From Hemerocallis citrina (taxonomy: Eukaryota > Streptophyta > Magnoliopsida > Asparagales > Asphodelaceae): a stretch of 64,000 nt of DNA. The position numbers and the translations under genes were made by a program. Location of the stretch: positions 29,330,430 to 29,394,429 of the forward strand of contig CM030359.1 of assembly GCA_017893485.1 (NCBI GenBank), read 5' to 3'. This document shows positions 1-11,309 of the stretch, piece after piece. Numbering within the stretch: position 1 is the first letter of the stretch; every line of letters begins with the position of its first letter. Under the pieces are notes generated by a model. The model did no database searches and was not told where the DNA came from. It was given only the letters and a program-made list of their open reading frames with translations.

Positions 1-1107
1 GGTGAAGGTAACAAAGGTTTTCACCTAGTCAAATGGGGAAGAGTGTGCAAGAGAAGAGAATTCGGCGGGCTGGGAATCATAAACTTGCAAGAGATGAATC
101 AGGCTTTACTTAGCAAATGGTGGTGGAAAATTTATAAAAAAGGAAAAGGGTGGTGGAACTTCTAGTTTGACCGGTATCGTAAAAGGAAAAAATACAGGTT
201 CGGAGGCCGAAGCTCCTTTGGCAAGGTTTCTTACCTATGGAAGGGCGTGGCGAAGCAGGGGGACATCTTCACCACCAACACTACTTGTAAGGTAGGCAAC
301 GGAAAGACCACTAGATTCTGGAAAGACAAATGGTGCGGGAACAGAGCACAGAGATATACCTTCCCCAAGGCGGTGGAGAATGCAGTTAATCCGGATGCTT
401 TAGTTGCTGACGTGTGGAAAAATGGGAGGCTGACCATTACAGTATCTGGAAACTTAACACCGGAGAGTAACGATCAGTTTGAAGAGCTCAACATGTACAT
501 ACAAGTGGAAGGGGGCCAATTGAACAACGACCTCGATGAGCGATGGTGGAGTCTCGAGGAATCTAAACTTTTCTCGGTAGCGTCAATGTACAAGTGGTTA
601 AACGACGGAGGGATAAGGTGCTCGGTAGAGAACGTCATATGGGGTACACAAGCGCCTTTGAAAGTTAGGGTGTTTTGTTGGCTAGTTCATAACGACGCTA
701 TATTAACCAAAGTAAACTTAAAAAAAAGAAACATGCAGATCGACGTTTCATGCGCTCTTTGCTCAGCAGCAGAAGAGGACACGAATCACCTTTTCTTCAC
801 TTATCATAAGGCAGCTCTCGCATGGGAAGTAGTTTGTAGGGGTTTCGGGTGTGACAGGTTCCCCACTTCATCCGCAGAAGTTTGGGGAACGTGGAGAGAG
901 AGTCTTATTAGATGCGTAGATAGAGGCGCCTGGGATATATCAGTAGTGGCTACCCTTTGGAGTCTATGGCTAGACCGAAATGACTTATGTTTTTGTTCCT
1001 GCAACTATACATTTTTGAATTTGATGCATAAAATCTTTCGTTTCATTTATGATTGGGCAGGATTTGTGGGTGCAAGGAAGAAGCTAAGGTTGGATTCGGA
1101 GGGATAG
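1..1107 (+). pseudogene. LINE ORF2 C-terminus with zinc-binding reverse-transcriptase (zf-RVT) domain
   Basis: Frame 1 is open from the window edge to a stop at 1105-1107 except for one in-frame TAG at 163-165. The first part carries the GGLGIINL...KWWWK block that follows the reverse transcriptase in plant LINEs. Then comes the TTRFWKDKW motif, and near 690-800 the zf-RVT domain with CALC followed by a HLFF motif. In an active element this protein would prime cDNA synthesis from a nicked chromosomal end. The internal stop and the missing catalytic domain, which would lie upstream of the window, make this copy a partial pseudogene. Downstream of 247 the frame is open for 286 codons. Confidence 0.85.
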
Positions 1108-1271
1108 TCCATCAGATTGGGAGGATGGCGAGCAATCCCACAGAAGATTTAGGAGACTTTTTAGGTGGCTACCTCGTGTTTTGTCTATGATGTATTTCTT
1201 TCTCTTTATTATTGTATTTTGGTTGTACTTTGGTAGTGGGCTCGGGGGAGCCTTAGTTGTATTTCGTTGTA

Positions 1272-1306
1272 TTTTTTTTTTTTTTTTGGGGGGGGGGGGG
1301 GGGGGG
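1272..1306. repeat. Homopolymer pair T16-G19 in the LINE 3' UTR
   Basis: Sixteen T (1272-1287) are followed directly by nineteen G (1288-1306). A G-run this long is unusual in plant DNA. It lies inside the 3' untranslated region of LINE-1 and could also be a sequencing or assembly artefact. Confidence 0.9.
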
Positions 1307-1411
1307 AGGCGACGCCCGTATCTTTTGTTGTTGTACTGCTCTGCTTCATTAATTCTGCATTAATGAATTGATGACTGATGAGTCATCTTTTATCAAAAAA
1401 AAAAAAAAAAC

Positions 1412-1531
1412 TACAAATATCATTTTTCACTAGTACGTCTGTCTATTTTGGTCCATGACTAATTTCCTAGCTGTTTAATTTGACAGATAATAGGCAAATA
1501 CCGAGTGGCCATACTCCACATTTTCCTTTAA

Positions 1532-1567
<36 letters not shown>

Positions 1568-1894
1568 CATGCAAATACCCTTTTCATGTTCTTAATTCAT
1601 GAGCCTAAATTATTTATGTACTTTAAACTCTCTGATCAGAATCAAATCATACCAGAAAACTCCAGGCTTTGATTTCCATTTTCATCTAAGAAACCTTTCT
1701 TAATTAACAAACTAAAGAAGTCGAAATAATCTAAATGGCTAATAACAAACTAATGAAATCGGTAGCAATTAAAAGAGCATACAAATTCAATCATATTTTG
1801 TTTTGTTTTGTTTTTTTTTTTTTGGAAAAGCTTAAATTAAAAAGAAGTCGGACACACCTAAAACCAGAATCGATCGGTCGAAAATTTTGTTTGT
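1412..1894. other. AT-rich intergenic stretch, no gene seen
   Basis: Between the LINE A-tail and the hAT target duplication I see no coding pattern and no element ends. The stretch contains one AAT microsatellite. It is probably older intergenic DNA that also continues at 3672 beyond the hAT insertion. Confidence 0.6.
1531..1567. repeat. (AAT)n microsatellite
   Basis: About twelve uninterrupted AAT/TAA units. Confidence 0.95.
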
Positions 1895-1902
1895 GCACTG
1901 CA

Positions 1903-2394
1903 GGGGTGGCAGATGGGTCGACCGGGCCGGGCCGGGCCGGGCCCAACCCGTGCGGGTTGGCACGCTTGGGTAGGCGGGCCGGGCCGGGTTGTGGTGTTAT
2001 ACGGGCCGGGCCGGGCCGGGTCAGAATCGTAATTGGGTGGCCCGCCCAACCCGTGAACCCTTTAGGGCTCAACCCGGGTTGGGCCGGGTCGACCCGCGGG
2101 TTGGCCCGTTTAATAATATATATATAAATATTTTTTTTATTTTTATTTTTATTTTTATTTTTTGTGGTAGCTTAAATTGAAGTAATACTAAGTAATACTA
2201 CATTACTACTAATAATAATACTAAGTGAGTAATACTACATTACTAAGTAAGTAATACTACATTACTACTAATAAGTAATAATAATACTACAATTTTTCAA
2301 AATTATAATACTAAGTAAGTAAGTAATACTAAGTAAGTAAGTTTTATCCAAAAAAAAAATACTAAGTAAGTAATACTTAGTAAGTAAGTAATAC

Positions 2395-2425
<31 letters not shown>

Positions 2426-3663
2426 TACTAAGTAAGTAATTTTTTTTGGTAGTTTAAAATTATAATACTAAGTAAGTAATACTACATTACTACTAATAAG
2501 TAATAATACTACAATTCTTCAAATATCCCCAAATGATGTTTAATTATAATACTAAGTATGTAATTCACTAAATTTTGTAATAATACTAATAAGTAATAAT
2601 ACTACAATTCTTCAAATTGAATCACATATCCCCAAATAATGTTTAATTATAATACTAAGTAAGTAATAATACTAATAAACAAAAAAAATCGTGACAATAA
2701 TAATAATAAGATTGAAAGAGTGAAATTGACAACAAATTTTGAAATTTTATTCATACGAATTTAAGTGATACAGTTTGAACAATTTATAACGAAATGAAAT
2801 GAAGAATTCAATTCACAAATAAGTTTTATACAATAACATATTTCTTATGTACAATTTTAATTGACTACAATTTTTCTAATTTAACATAAGATGAAAAGCT
2901 ATTGTTGTTGTTGTTGTTCACCGTGGAATACGCGTATAAAAAAAACCGTGAAAATTAGAATATAATAGAAAAGATGGAGGAGCGCTTTGCCGATTGCGCA
3001 ATTGAAGAGTTGAAGTAGATTTGAGTCGATGGTTGAAGAGAGTTGAAGACGTTGAAGACGTTGAATTTTGTTCTCCGATACGACCGAAATTTGATCGTGT
3101 ATACGCCTCCTTGTACACTTGTTTGATGATTACTACAATTGTTCAAAATTTTTTTTTTTGATGTATAATAGTAGAGAGAGTAAGAGAGAGAGGTGTGATT
3201 TTTTTGGAGATTTTTGGGGGCTATTTATAGGCTTAGAATTGGGTAAAAACAAAAAAAAAAAATAATAAAAAAAAAGAACACCAGCACCAAGCAACGGCTC
3301 TAAGAGCCGTTTGCTGCTGCCGTGCCCAACGGCCCAAACCAAATCCAACGGAAGAAATCCAACGGCTAGAAAACCCAACGGCACCAAACCCAACGGGCGA
3401 CCCGCGGGTTCAATTCGCAGGTTCAATTCACGGGTCGGGTGTCGAAATTCGCGGGTCGACCCGTGGGTTGGCGGGTCCAATTCGCGGGTTGACCGGGTTC
3501 GTGGGCCGGGTTTCGCGAATCCAATTCGCATAAATAGCGACCCGGGTCGACCCGGTACTGTTCACCGGGTTCGACCCGAACCCGCGAAAGCCTTAACCGG
3601 GCCGGGTTCGTGGGCCGGGTCGCGGGTGGGTCGCCGGTTGACCCGGCCCAGTTGCCACCCCTA
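1903..3663. mobile_element. Non-autonomous hAT DNA transposon
   Basis: The element is flanked by a perfect 8-bp target duplication, GCACTGCA, at 1895-1902 and 3664-3671. Its ends are inverted: the left begins GGGGTGGCAGATGGG and the right, read in reverse, begins TAGGGGTGGCAACTGGG, the CAGGGGTGGCA-type terminus typical of plant hAT elements. Both subterminal zones (about 1910-2110 and 3380-3650) are dense in GGCCGGG, GGGTTGACC and CCCGCGGGTT motifs in mirror-image arrangement, probably transposase binding sites. The core is AT-rich. There is no transposase frame (no BED finger or hATC dimerisation domain), so it would need a transposase supplied in trans. Length is about 1.76 kb. Confidence 0.85.
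2180..2680. repeat. Irregular (AAGT)n / AATAC short repeats in the hAT core
   Basis: The AT-rich core is built from many irregular copies of TAAGTAAG and TAATACTA units, including an uninterrupted run near 2396-2424. The repetition probably arose by slippage after insertion. No coding function is apparent. Confidence 0.75.
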
Positions 3664-3748
3664 GCACTGCACCCACCGTCCAGTGCTTAATCGGCCACCT
3701 GGACAGAATGACATTCCCATATATACTCCTCTGGTGCCCAGCTGTCAA

Positions 3749-3967
3749 TCAGCAAACACTTAATACTCCATCCATCCCCAACCCCTGCGCCAAATACGAC
3801 AGCGGCGGCAGGCCTTGGTCATCCCCCTCTCCTGATCCTCTCGGCCTTGGTCCATTCTGTAGACCAATCACATATGCAGCTTCAATCTCTTTCAGCACAT
3901 CAAGAAGAACACTCCTCTCACAACCTCCTGTCGTACCGCAGCAGCCCGGAAGCTGGACCCTCCTCCT
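3749..3967 (-). pseudogene. Possible terminal exon of an unidentified host gene
   Basis: Read on the minus strand, a CAG at 3970-3968 could be a splice acceptor, followed by 73 codons ending in TGA at 3751-3749. The frame has coding-like composition, with segments such as SVLLDVLKEIEAAYVIGLQ and PPLSYLAQGLG. I do not recognise the family. Upstream on this strand, the Copia-1 insertion (4019 onward) would lie in an intron. The hAT element lies just downstream, so it may have entered the 3' UTR. Against this, no start is visible and no transcript evidence exists; it could be a chance open frame. Confidence 0.25.
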
Positions 3968-4018
3968 CTGATCATCACTTGATGATCAGGAGACTTCCCT
4001 TAATTTGGAGCTAGGAAT

Positions 4019-4553
4019 TGTTAGAAAATGGTATTTTATACACCATTTACGAACTAGTTTTGAGCAATTTTTAGAGTAAGATCCTCTATGAATTAGTGAG
4101 AGATCTTGATGGATTTGTGTTTTTCTTCGTGAGTAGATCAAAATCATATATTTATTTGCTTAAAACGGTTATCTGGTGAATGAGACATTGTCTTCCAAAG
4201 TGAGGCATTTTCATCTTTGGAAAAGAGTTGAGAGATTTTAGTCCCACATCGGAAAAAACAAAGTAAATCTCGGACCGGATTACATGCTACTTGTGTGCGA
4301 ATGCCGAACCGACGTGAGCCCACCCCGTGCAGAGCCACCTTTTTGCTATAGTTTTTTCCCCCCGATCTGTAACAGCGGAAATGAATGCAGAAACAATTTT
4401 GTCTGTCATTTATTCATGTAACAGTTTTGTCCGTTGTTACAGTAGTGCATTCAACCTTCTGTCTGCTGTTACAGCCGGTGCATTGAAGGAGTTTTCTGCC
4501 GTTACAGTGGATGTAGTCAATGCGTTGTCTGCTGTTACAAATTTCACAGATCA
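4019..4553 (+). repeat. 5' LTR of Copia-1 (internally deleted, 3' end missing)
   Basis: It matches the 3' LTR from 15259 but lacks two blocks present there (about 15508-15585 and 15630-15655). It also loses its whole right end: homology stops at the shared TGTTACAAATYTCACA and the sequence continues directly into gag. The primer binding site and gag start are therefore deleted. The region around 4370-4550 has repeated TCTGCYGTTACAG units, also seen in the 3' LTR. Confidence 0.85.
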
Positions 4554-5463
4554 TAAATATAAAACTGAGGATGCCGGCGCCAAGAAATTCATAGTGGGCC
4601 GCTTCTTAGACTATAAAATTGTAGATTCCAAAACAGTAATCAGTCAGGTTCAAGAGATTCAATTGATCTTGCATGAGATACATGCTGAAGGTATGAACTT
4701 AAGTAAAAGTTTTCAAGTTGCTTGTATTATTGAAAAATTACCAGCAGGTTGGAAAGACTTCAAAAACTACCTGAAGCATAAGCGAAAGGAAATGGGCATT
4801 GAGGATCTCATTGTCAGGTTTCGTATTGAAGAAGACAATAGAGGATCTGAAAAAATTGGAGCCATCAATCATGCGGCCGTGGCTAACGTGGTGGAACATA
4901 GTCAACGTTCTATATGGCACAACAACAAGGGGTCCAAGTTGGGGCCTAAGGGAGGAATCTCTAAGAAGCCGAAGTTTCAAGGCAAGTGCTTCAACTGTGA
5001 CAAGCTAGGTCAGAAATCTACTGATTGCAGACTACCCAAGAAGAACAAGAACAAAGAAACAAACATTATTGAAGGAATTGCTCAAGATGTTTCTGATATC
5101 AACCTTTCAGCTGTGGTCTCGAAGGTGAACATGATGAGTTCAAACCCCAAGAAATGGTGGATTGACAATGAAGCTACTTGACATGTGTGCTCCAACAGAA
5201 GTATGTTCTCCACTTTCGAACCATTGGAGAATGAGGTGAAGATGTTTATGGGGAACTCGGCCACTTCAGAAATCAAGGGCCAAGGCAAGGTGATCTTGAA
5301 GATGACTTCTGGGAAGGAACTGACTCTGAATAATGTTGCATATGTTCCTGAAATCCGTAAGAACCTGGTATCTGATTCATTGCTTAATAATCACGGATTT
5401 CGGTTAGTGTTTGAGTCAAACAAATTTGTTTTGTCGAAAAGTAAAATGTATGTTGGTAGATGA
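4554..5463 (+). pseudogene. Copia-1 gag and protease remnant
   Basis: The frame encodes copia gag (UBN2-type), with [18 protein letters not shown] and a zinc knuckle [14 protein letters not shown] in which the conserved histidine is glutamine. A protease remnant follows with WWIDNEAT in place of the usual D-S-G-A and a TGA at 5179-5181. From 5185 a second open segment holds the region before integrase ([22 protein letters not shown]). Because of the LTR-gag fusion, an open frame beginning in LTR sequence at 4327 reads into gag without a stop until 5181. The product would be a capsid protein in a live element; this one is dead. Confidence 0.85.
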
Positions 5464-6600
5464 TACATGAGTGGTGAAATATTTAAACTCAATGTAATGA
5501 CCATGGTCAAGAATATCAATAAAGCTAGCTCTTCTACTTATATGCTTGAGTCTTCCAATTTACGGCATGGTAGATTAGGACATATTAATTATGATACTTT
5601 GCGCAGATTAATTAACTTGAATCATATACCAACATTCTAAATTGATTTCAAACATAAGTGTGAAACTTGTGTTGAGGCAAAACTGACAAGATCATCCTTT
5701 AAAAGTATTGAAAGAAACACTGAACCTCTTGATTTAATTCACACTGATATTTGTGATCTAAAGATGATACAAACAAGAGTTGGTAATAAATATTTTATTA
5801 CTCTTATTGATGATAGCACAAAATATTGTTATGTGTATTTGCTTAAAAGTAAAGATGAAGCTATAGAAAAATTTGTTCTCTATAAAAAATGAAGTTGAGA
5901 ATCAACTCAACAAGAAAATTAAGGAACTAAGAAGTGATCGAGGTGGAGAGTATGAATTGCCATTTGCTGAAACTTGTGCTAAGCATGAGATTATACATGA
6001 AACCATCTCGCCTTATTCTCCTCAGTCAAACGGTGTTGCTGAGCGAAAGAATCGAACATTGAAGGAAATGATGAATGCAATGTAATAAGTTCTGGTTTTC
6101 CACCAAACTTTTGGGAAGAAGCTATTCTTTCAGCCAATTATCTTTTGAATAAGGTACTCAAAAAGAAAGAAGAGAAAACTCCATATGAGCTATGGAAAGG
6201 AAGAAAGTCATCCTATAATTATTTGTGAATGTGGGGATGTCTTGCCAAGGTGGCAATACCCCCACCCAAGAAAGTGAAAATAGGACAAAAAACGGTTGAC
6301 TGCATTTTTATTAGCTATGCACAAAATAGTAGCGCTTATCGATTCTTGGTATATAAATCTGATATCCTTGATATACCAAAGAATACGATAATGGAGTCTA
6401 GAAATGCATCGTTCTTTGAAGATGTATTTCCATGTAAGTCTAAGGAAGAACCAAGTTCTTCCAAACGAACACATGAGACTATCAGTGACGATAGTGAAAA
6501 CCATGATAAGGAAGTTGAGGAGGAACCTAGACGTAGTAAAAGAACAAGAACGAAAAAAGTCGTTTGGTCCAGATTTATTGACTTTTATGCTAGAAGATGA
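5464..6600 (+). pseudogene. Copia-1 integrase remnant
   Basis: Recognisable pieces in different frames are [31 protein letters not shown], then ELRSDRGGEYELPFAETC and SPYSPQSNGVAERKNRTL, which carry the two aspartates and the glutamate of the integrase DDE core. At least one frameshift lies near 5873 and stops occur at 6082-6087 and 6226-6228. The later part (6229-6600) corresponds to the variable linker between integrase and reverse transcriptase. The enzyme would insert cDNA into the chromosome; it cannot be produced intact here. Confidence 0.85.
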
Positions 6601-7390
6601 ACCCCAAACTTTCAAAGAAGCGGTGAGCTCTAGTGATGGTCCCCTATGGAAAGAAGCCATTAAAAGCAAAATTGATTCTATCTTAAATTATATTTGAGAA
6701 CTAGTGGATCTTCCACCAGGTAGTAAATCTTTAGGTTCCAAGTGGGTTTTCAAGAGAAAAATGAAACCTAATGGGTCAATTAATAACTACAACTTAAGAC
6801 TTGTAATCAGAGGATATAAACAAAAGGAAGGTCTGGACTACTTCGATACATATTCTTCTGTGACGAGAATAAACTCCATTAGGATGGTACTGACAATAGC
6901 AGTCTTGCGCAATCTTGAAGTACTGGATGTAAAAACAGCCTTCTTAATGGAGATTTAGACGAAGAAATCTATATAAAGAAACCTCAGGGTTTTTCAGCTC
7001 CAAGATAAGAGAAGAAAGTTTGTAAACAGGTGAAGTCATTATATGGCTTAAGACAAGCACCAAAGCAATGACATGAGAAATTTAACAAAGTCATGATGAC
7101 GAATGGTTTCAAAATCAATGAATGTGATAAATGCGTATATGTCAAAGACACTGAAAATGGATATGTCATAATATGTTTGTATATAGATTACATGCTTATT
7201 GTTGGAAGCAATGATAAGATGATTAAATCTACTAAAAATATGTTGAACTCAAGGTTTGACATGAAAGACATGGGACTAGTTGATGTTATATTGGGAATTA
7301 AAATCACAAGAACATCAGACGAGCTTGTTTTAAGCCAGTCACATTATATTGACAATATTCTTGAAAATTTTGATAAAGATAATTCTGAAT
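6601..7390 (+). pseudogene. Copia-1 reverse transcriptase remnant, cut off by LINE-2
   Basis: Motifs include LGSKWVFKRKMKPNGSI, a linker block with EVLDVKTAFL, and CLYIDYMLIVGS, where the catalytic Y-V-D-D has become Y-I-D-Y. The next block (YIDNILENF) breaks at about 7390, where the T-run of the minus-strand LINE-2 begins. Several stops and frameshifts (for example 6696-6698 and 6956-6958) show it was inactive for a long time. Confidence 0.85.
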
Positions 7391-7398
7391 TTTTTTTT

Positions 7399-7989
7399 GA
7401 AGTAAAAGGTGGAATAAAGCCACCCTGTTTCATTAATCAGAAATTAATAAAACAACCATGGTGAACCGGGAGAAATACAAAAATACAGTGCAGAAAAAAA
7501 GTATGGTGCAGGAAATAAAACATAAACCCACAACAAAACCCTTAGGGGTGGGTCTAATCCTCCATGTCTCAAACAACCAAAAGTACAACAGGCCAAATAC
7601 AAACTAGTAGAGACTGCAGACACTGACGAGAATGGAAGATGGCGACCTCTCAGTCCAGCATCGGCCCAAACTCTACCTCCTCATCATCAAAATCCTCCAC
7701 CTGGAAGACTCTGGCAATCCCCCCTCTCGCTCCCGTGGTAGCAGCTGTAGCCCAAAAAGAAATAAGATGCATGATATGAGTAAGGTTACCAGAAATACTA
7801 TTACATGAAGCACGAAAATAAAGGTTATTTCTGTCTAGTCATAACACTCATGTAGTTGCCGCAATGGCAATGTACCACGCATCCTTCATTTCGTTGCGAA
7901 TCGATGTGAATTTGGGGCCAATCCACAAATCCTCATATTTTGTCGGGGTAGTCACTTATTCCTAGGGCTCTTAAAACCTCTATCATGGT
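7399..7989 (-). other. LINE-2 3' untranslated region
   Basis: This lies between the zf-RVT region and the tail. It resembles the start of LINE-3 at 29950-30310 (both have a GTGGARHATAAVCCACC-type block followed by TTAATAA sequences) and 36990-37130, which shows the two minus-strand LINEs are the same family. Confidence 0.7.
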
Positions 7990-8833
7990 CGCCTTACTCC
8001 TTGGGCAGTGAATAAACAGGTGATTCAAAGTCTCCATATGCATGTTGCAGAATCCACAGTCGGTCGCAATCTGTGGTTATCTTTTGGCCAGGTTTTCTCT
8101 TGTAAGGATTGCATTATTGAGCACTAGCCAGAGGAATACTCTTTAGTGTTGTTTTCGCCTCCCATAACACCTGTGCCCAGCTGGGTCTGCATCCCCGGAA
8201 GTGAATTCGATGGTACAGGGATCTAACCGTGAAAGCACCCTTAGTCTCGAGTCCCCATCGCATCTGGTCCGGGCCTTGGGTGCACATCGTCCCGGTCTAT
8301 GTGATGTGTGTTTGTAATTCAAGCAGTTGCTGGCATAATCCTGGGGTAAGATTTCCTCGGAACGGTGGCCTCCAATTTCCCCTCTTCCAAGTCTCTGCCA
8401 TAGAGATATTTGGCCGATTCGATTTGGCATACAGCTCTGGGAAGGTTTCCTTCAGTGTATGAGCACCACACCACTTATCCCACCAAAATCTGGTGGACCG
8501 TCCATTACCGATAGTCGACGTAACTGCTGAGTTGAACGGTCCGCTTGCTTTGGTAATTCCTTTCTAGAATCGCGAGACCTTAGCCCCTACTCGAAAGCCT
8601 AGATTTCTCGTACCTTTTCTCCGAAGGTAAGGTTGAATGAATTCCTGCCATCCTTCTCCACCGTGGTGAAAGACCTTCCACCACCATTTCCCCAAAAGAG
8701 CAAGGTTCATGTCTCTAAGGTCTATGATGCCTAGCCCTCCATGCTTCTTCTTCATACAGGCAATACTCCATTTGATCAAGTGGTAACCTTCCCTACTGGA
8801 ATCTGCCCCTTTCCAAAGAAATCTTCTTCGGAC
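7990..8833 (-). pseudogene. LINE-2 ORF2 C-terminus (zf-RVT)
   Basis: On the minus strand, 8564-8779 encodes the post-RT block with HGGLGIIDLRDMN and KWWWK. Around 8010-8110 a clear zinc-binding motif reads CGFCNMHMETLNHLFIHC, preceded by AILTREN. The segment between is shifted and interrupted, so the domain is no longer continuous with the reverse transcriptase. Confidence 0.8.
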
Positions 8834-10152
8834 TCAGTCAATCCTTTGGATAACCCACTTTGGATGTTCAAAAAAAGACATGTAGTAAATGGGCAGATTA
8901 GACAAAACTGAGTTAATGAGTACCACTCTTCCTCCTAGTGACAACGATTTTCCTTTCCAGCCAGACAATCTGTCCTCCACCCTATCTATAATCGGTAACC
9001 AGTCCGACTTAGTGAGTTTCCTAGGTTTGAGTGGGAGCCCTAAGTACTTAATTGGGAACTCATTCGTCACACAATTTAGAATAGTGGCATGTTCCCGAGC
9101 TTCTTCATCAGAGAGCGTAATGGGAATCAGTGCACTCTTGTGGAAATTTATCCTGAGACCTGACCAGGCTTCAAAACAGTAGAGGGCTCCTTTAAAGCAG
9201 ACTGATTCTGATCTGGTCCCATTTCCAAATAGGAGGGTGTCATCAGCATACTGGAGAATCGTGCACCCTTGATTGGAGTTGCTGCTGGCCACGGGCGTGA
9301 TCCACCCCTTTTTCCGGTAATTTTCTAGCATTTTCCTTCGCACATCTGCTACGATAGTGAATAGAAGTGGGGATAATGGATCCCCTTGCCGGAGTCCTTT
9401 CTTGCAAGGAAAAGGCGTTCCTGGCATCCCATTCACCAATATTGCCGTTTTACTAGTAAGTAAACACTGTTTGATCCATCTAATCCATTTTTTCCCGATT
9501 CTCTCCCTCTGAGAGCTTCCAGTAAACATTCCTAGTCGACAGAGTCGTATGCCTTCTCAAAGTCCAGCTTTAGGAGAAAGTTCTTAGAGTTTCTCTTATG
9601 GCAGTGGTGGATAACTTGCTCAGCAGTGGCCACACAATCTAGAATACATCTGTCCTTGATGAAGCCTGTCTGGATTTTGCTGATTATACTATCCATTATA
9701 CTCCCCAGGCGGATGGCCAGGACCTTTGTGATGATCTTGGCCGAGCAATTTATGAGGCTAATTGGTCTAAAATCCCCCATGCGCTTAGATTCCTCCTGTT
9801 TGGGTATGAGGACCACTTCTGCAAAATTGAACATGCCCAATCTAAGATTGTTATGAAAAAATTCCTCCATCAGTGCCATAATATTCCCTTTAATTTCTTC
9901 CCAGAACACTTGGAAGAATATCATTGGGAAGCCATCTGGTCCAGGTGACTTGTCAGCTCCCATTTGGTGGATGGCCTTTTTCACCTCCAGTTCCGAAAAA
10001 GGTGCCTCCAAAGAGGCCAGAAATTGCGTTGAATCGTTCTGGTATTCCTGCCAGTAATCCTCCCTCAGTGGGACCCTGAAATCATTCTTTCTTCCAAAGA
10101 TGCCCTTGTAGTAATTTTGAAAGGTTGCGGAGATCGCATTTGCGTCTTGCAA
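8834..10152 (-). pseudogene. LINE-2 reverse transcriptase
   Basis: Two open pieces, 10152-9532 and 9529-8834, together give almost a complete LINE reverse transcriptase: SPGPDGFPMIFFQ, VVLIPKQEESKRMGDFRPIS, KLDFEKAYDSVD, GLRQGDPLSPLLF, then the catalytic LQYADDTLLFG and EFPIKYLGLPL. The break is a TAG after DSVD, where most elements have tryptophan, plus a frameshift shortly after. The enzyme would copy LINE RNA at the nicked target. The catalytic aspartates of YADD are intact. Confidence 0.9.
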
Positions 10153-10167
10153 GGTTCCCGCATCTGT

Positions 10168-11309
10168 CTAAATTGAGAGGATGAAATTGGATCTACATCT
10201 TGTGCTTGCCACTCGGTGGAAGTAGGTCGTATTCGCGTCTCCCTCTTTGAGCCACGAGACCCTTGATCTTTGTTGCCACTTGATCTCTTCCAATTTATAC
10301 AGACTGGCAACAATTTCCCGGAGCTCTAGTAGCTTGCTTCTTTCTTCCTGTGACAGGACTCTCGTTTCTTCCACCCTTTCAAGCTCATCGATTCCTTCCA
10401 GAAAGGAATCTTTAGCATGCCAGATGGTCGAGAACCTAGATCGATTCCATCTACGCAGCCTCCTTCTTAATCTGCGGATTTTTTCACACCATCGGGATGC
10501 AACATCCCTACCAGCAGTTGGGAGCGCCCAATTTTCCATAACCCTGTGATGAAATTCCTGAATTTCCAGCCAGGCCTTCTCAAATATGAATTTCCATGGC
10601 CTCTGCGCTCTGCGTACCCCCACATCGAGTAGGATCGGGGTATGATCTGATGTGGGACTAGGAACTGATCTAGCTGTTGCTAATGGAAAGTAGCTTCCCA
10701 CTCCATCGATACTAATATCCTGTCCAACTTGGCCATAACCGGAGCCTCTTGCATATTAGACCAAGTGAAAAGTCTGTCATTGATTGGGATGTCGATCAGC
10801 TCTAGTTCCATTATCACTCTATTGAACTCCTCTCTGTTTCTGTCGTTGGAGCCTCTTTCCTTGTGCTCGAAAGAAAATCTAGTGATGTTGAAATCTCCCC
10901 CAACAATCCAAGCTCCCGACCAACGCTGCCTAATATCGATAAGTTCTTACCAAAAGGCATCTCGGTCTGTGGCCATATTCGGCCCGTATACTGCAGTCAC
11001 CGTCTACACCCAATCATCGGACCGTCTCTTCAGTTGGGTAGTCAGGGAGAACGTTCCACTGTACACCTCGATGCAAGTGAGGATATCCGAATTGAACCCT
11101 ATAGCGATCCCTCCTGAGGCTCCTGCTGATGGCCGTAACACCCATTCCTCGATTCTGTTACCCCCGACTCTTTTGAGTTTGAGTCCGTGCTGAAGTTTGG
11201 TCTCCTGCAGCCCTACTACTTCCGCCTTGGAGTTGCTTATGACGTCCCTTACCATATCTCTCTTCCCCCTATCCCCCAGCCCCCTAACATTCCAGAATAG
11301 TGTATTCAT
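10168..11309 (-). pseudogene. LINE-2 ORF2 N-terminal endonuclease (EEP family)
   Basis: The frame starts MNTLFWNVRGLGDRGKR and continues through VGLQETKL, the first catalytic block of apurinic-type endonucleases. After a TAG at about 11004-11006 the same frame shows AVYGPNM, WIVGGDFNITRF and AKLDRILVS, and after a shift near 10701 [11 protein letters not shown]. All four endonuclease blocks are recognisable, but at least three stops and a frameshift inactivate it. Its ATG overlaps the stop of ORF1 (ATGA at 11309-11306), suggesting coupled translation of ORF2 in the ancestor. Confidence 0.88.

Larger units (their letters stand above)
1..1411 (+). mobile_element. LINE-1: 3' portion of an L1-type non-LTR retrotransposon
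   Basis: The segment holds the C-terminal part of a LINE ORF2, a 3' untranslated stretch and a terminal A-run at about 1396-1411, so this is the 3' end of a plus-strand LINE whose 5' part lies outside the window. Its opening residues are clearly related to the minus-strand LINE-2 at 8564-8779 (shared GGLGII and KWWWK motifs). No target duplication can be tested because the 5' end is missing. Confidence 0.85.

Noticed and set aside
1735..2127. 130-residue plus-strand protein
   Set aside because: It runs across the hAT target duplication into the GGCCGGG array; the composition alone keeps the frame open.
3133..3664. Open frames on both strands at the right end of the hAT element
   Set aside because: They are produced by GGGTTGACC-type repeats without stops and have no transposase motif.
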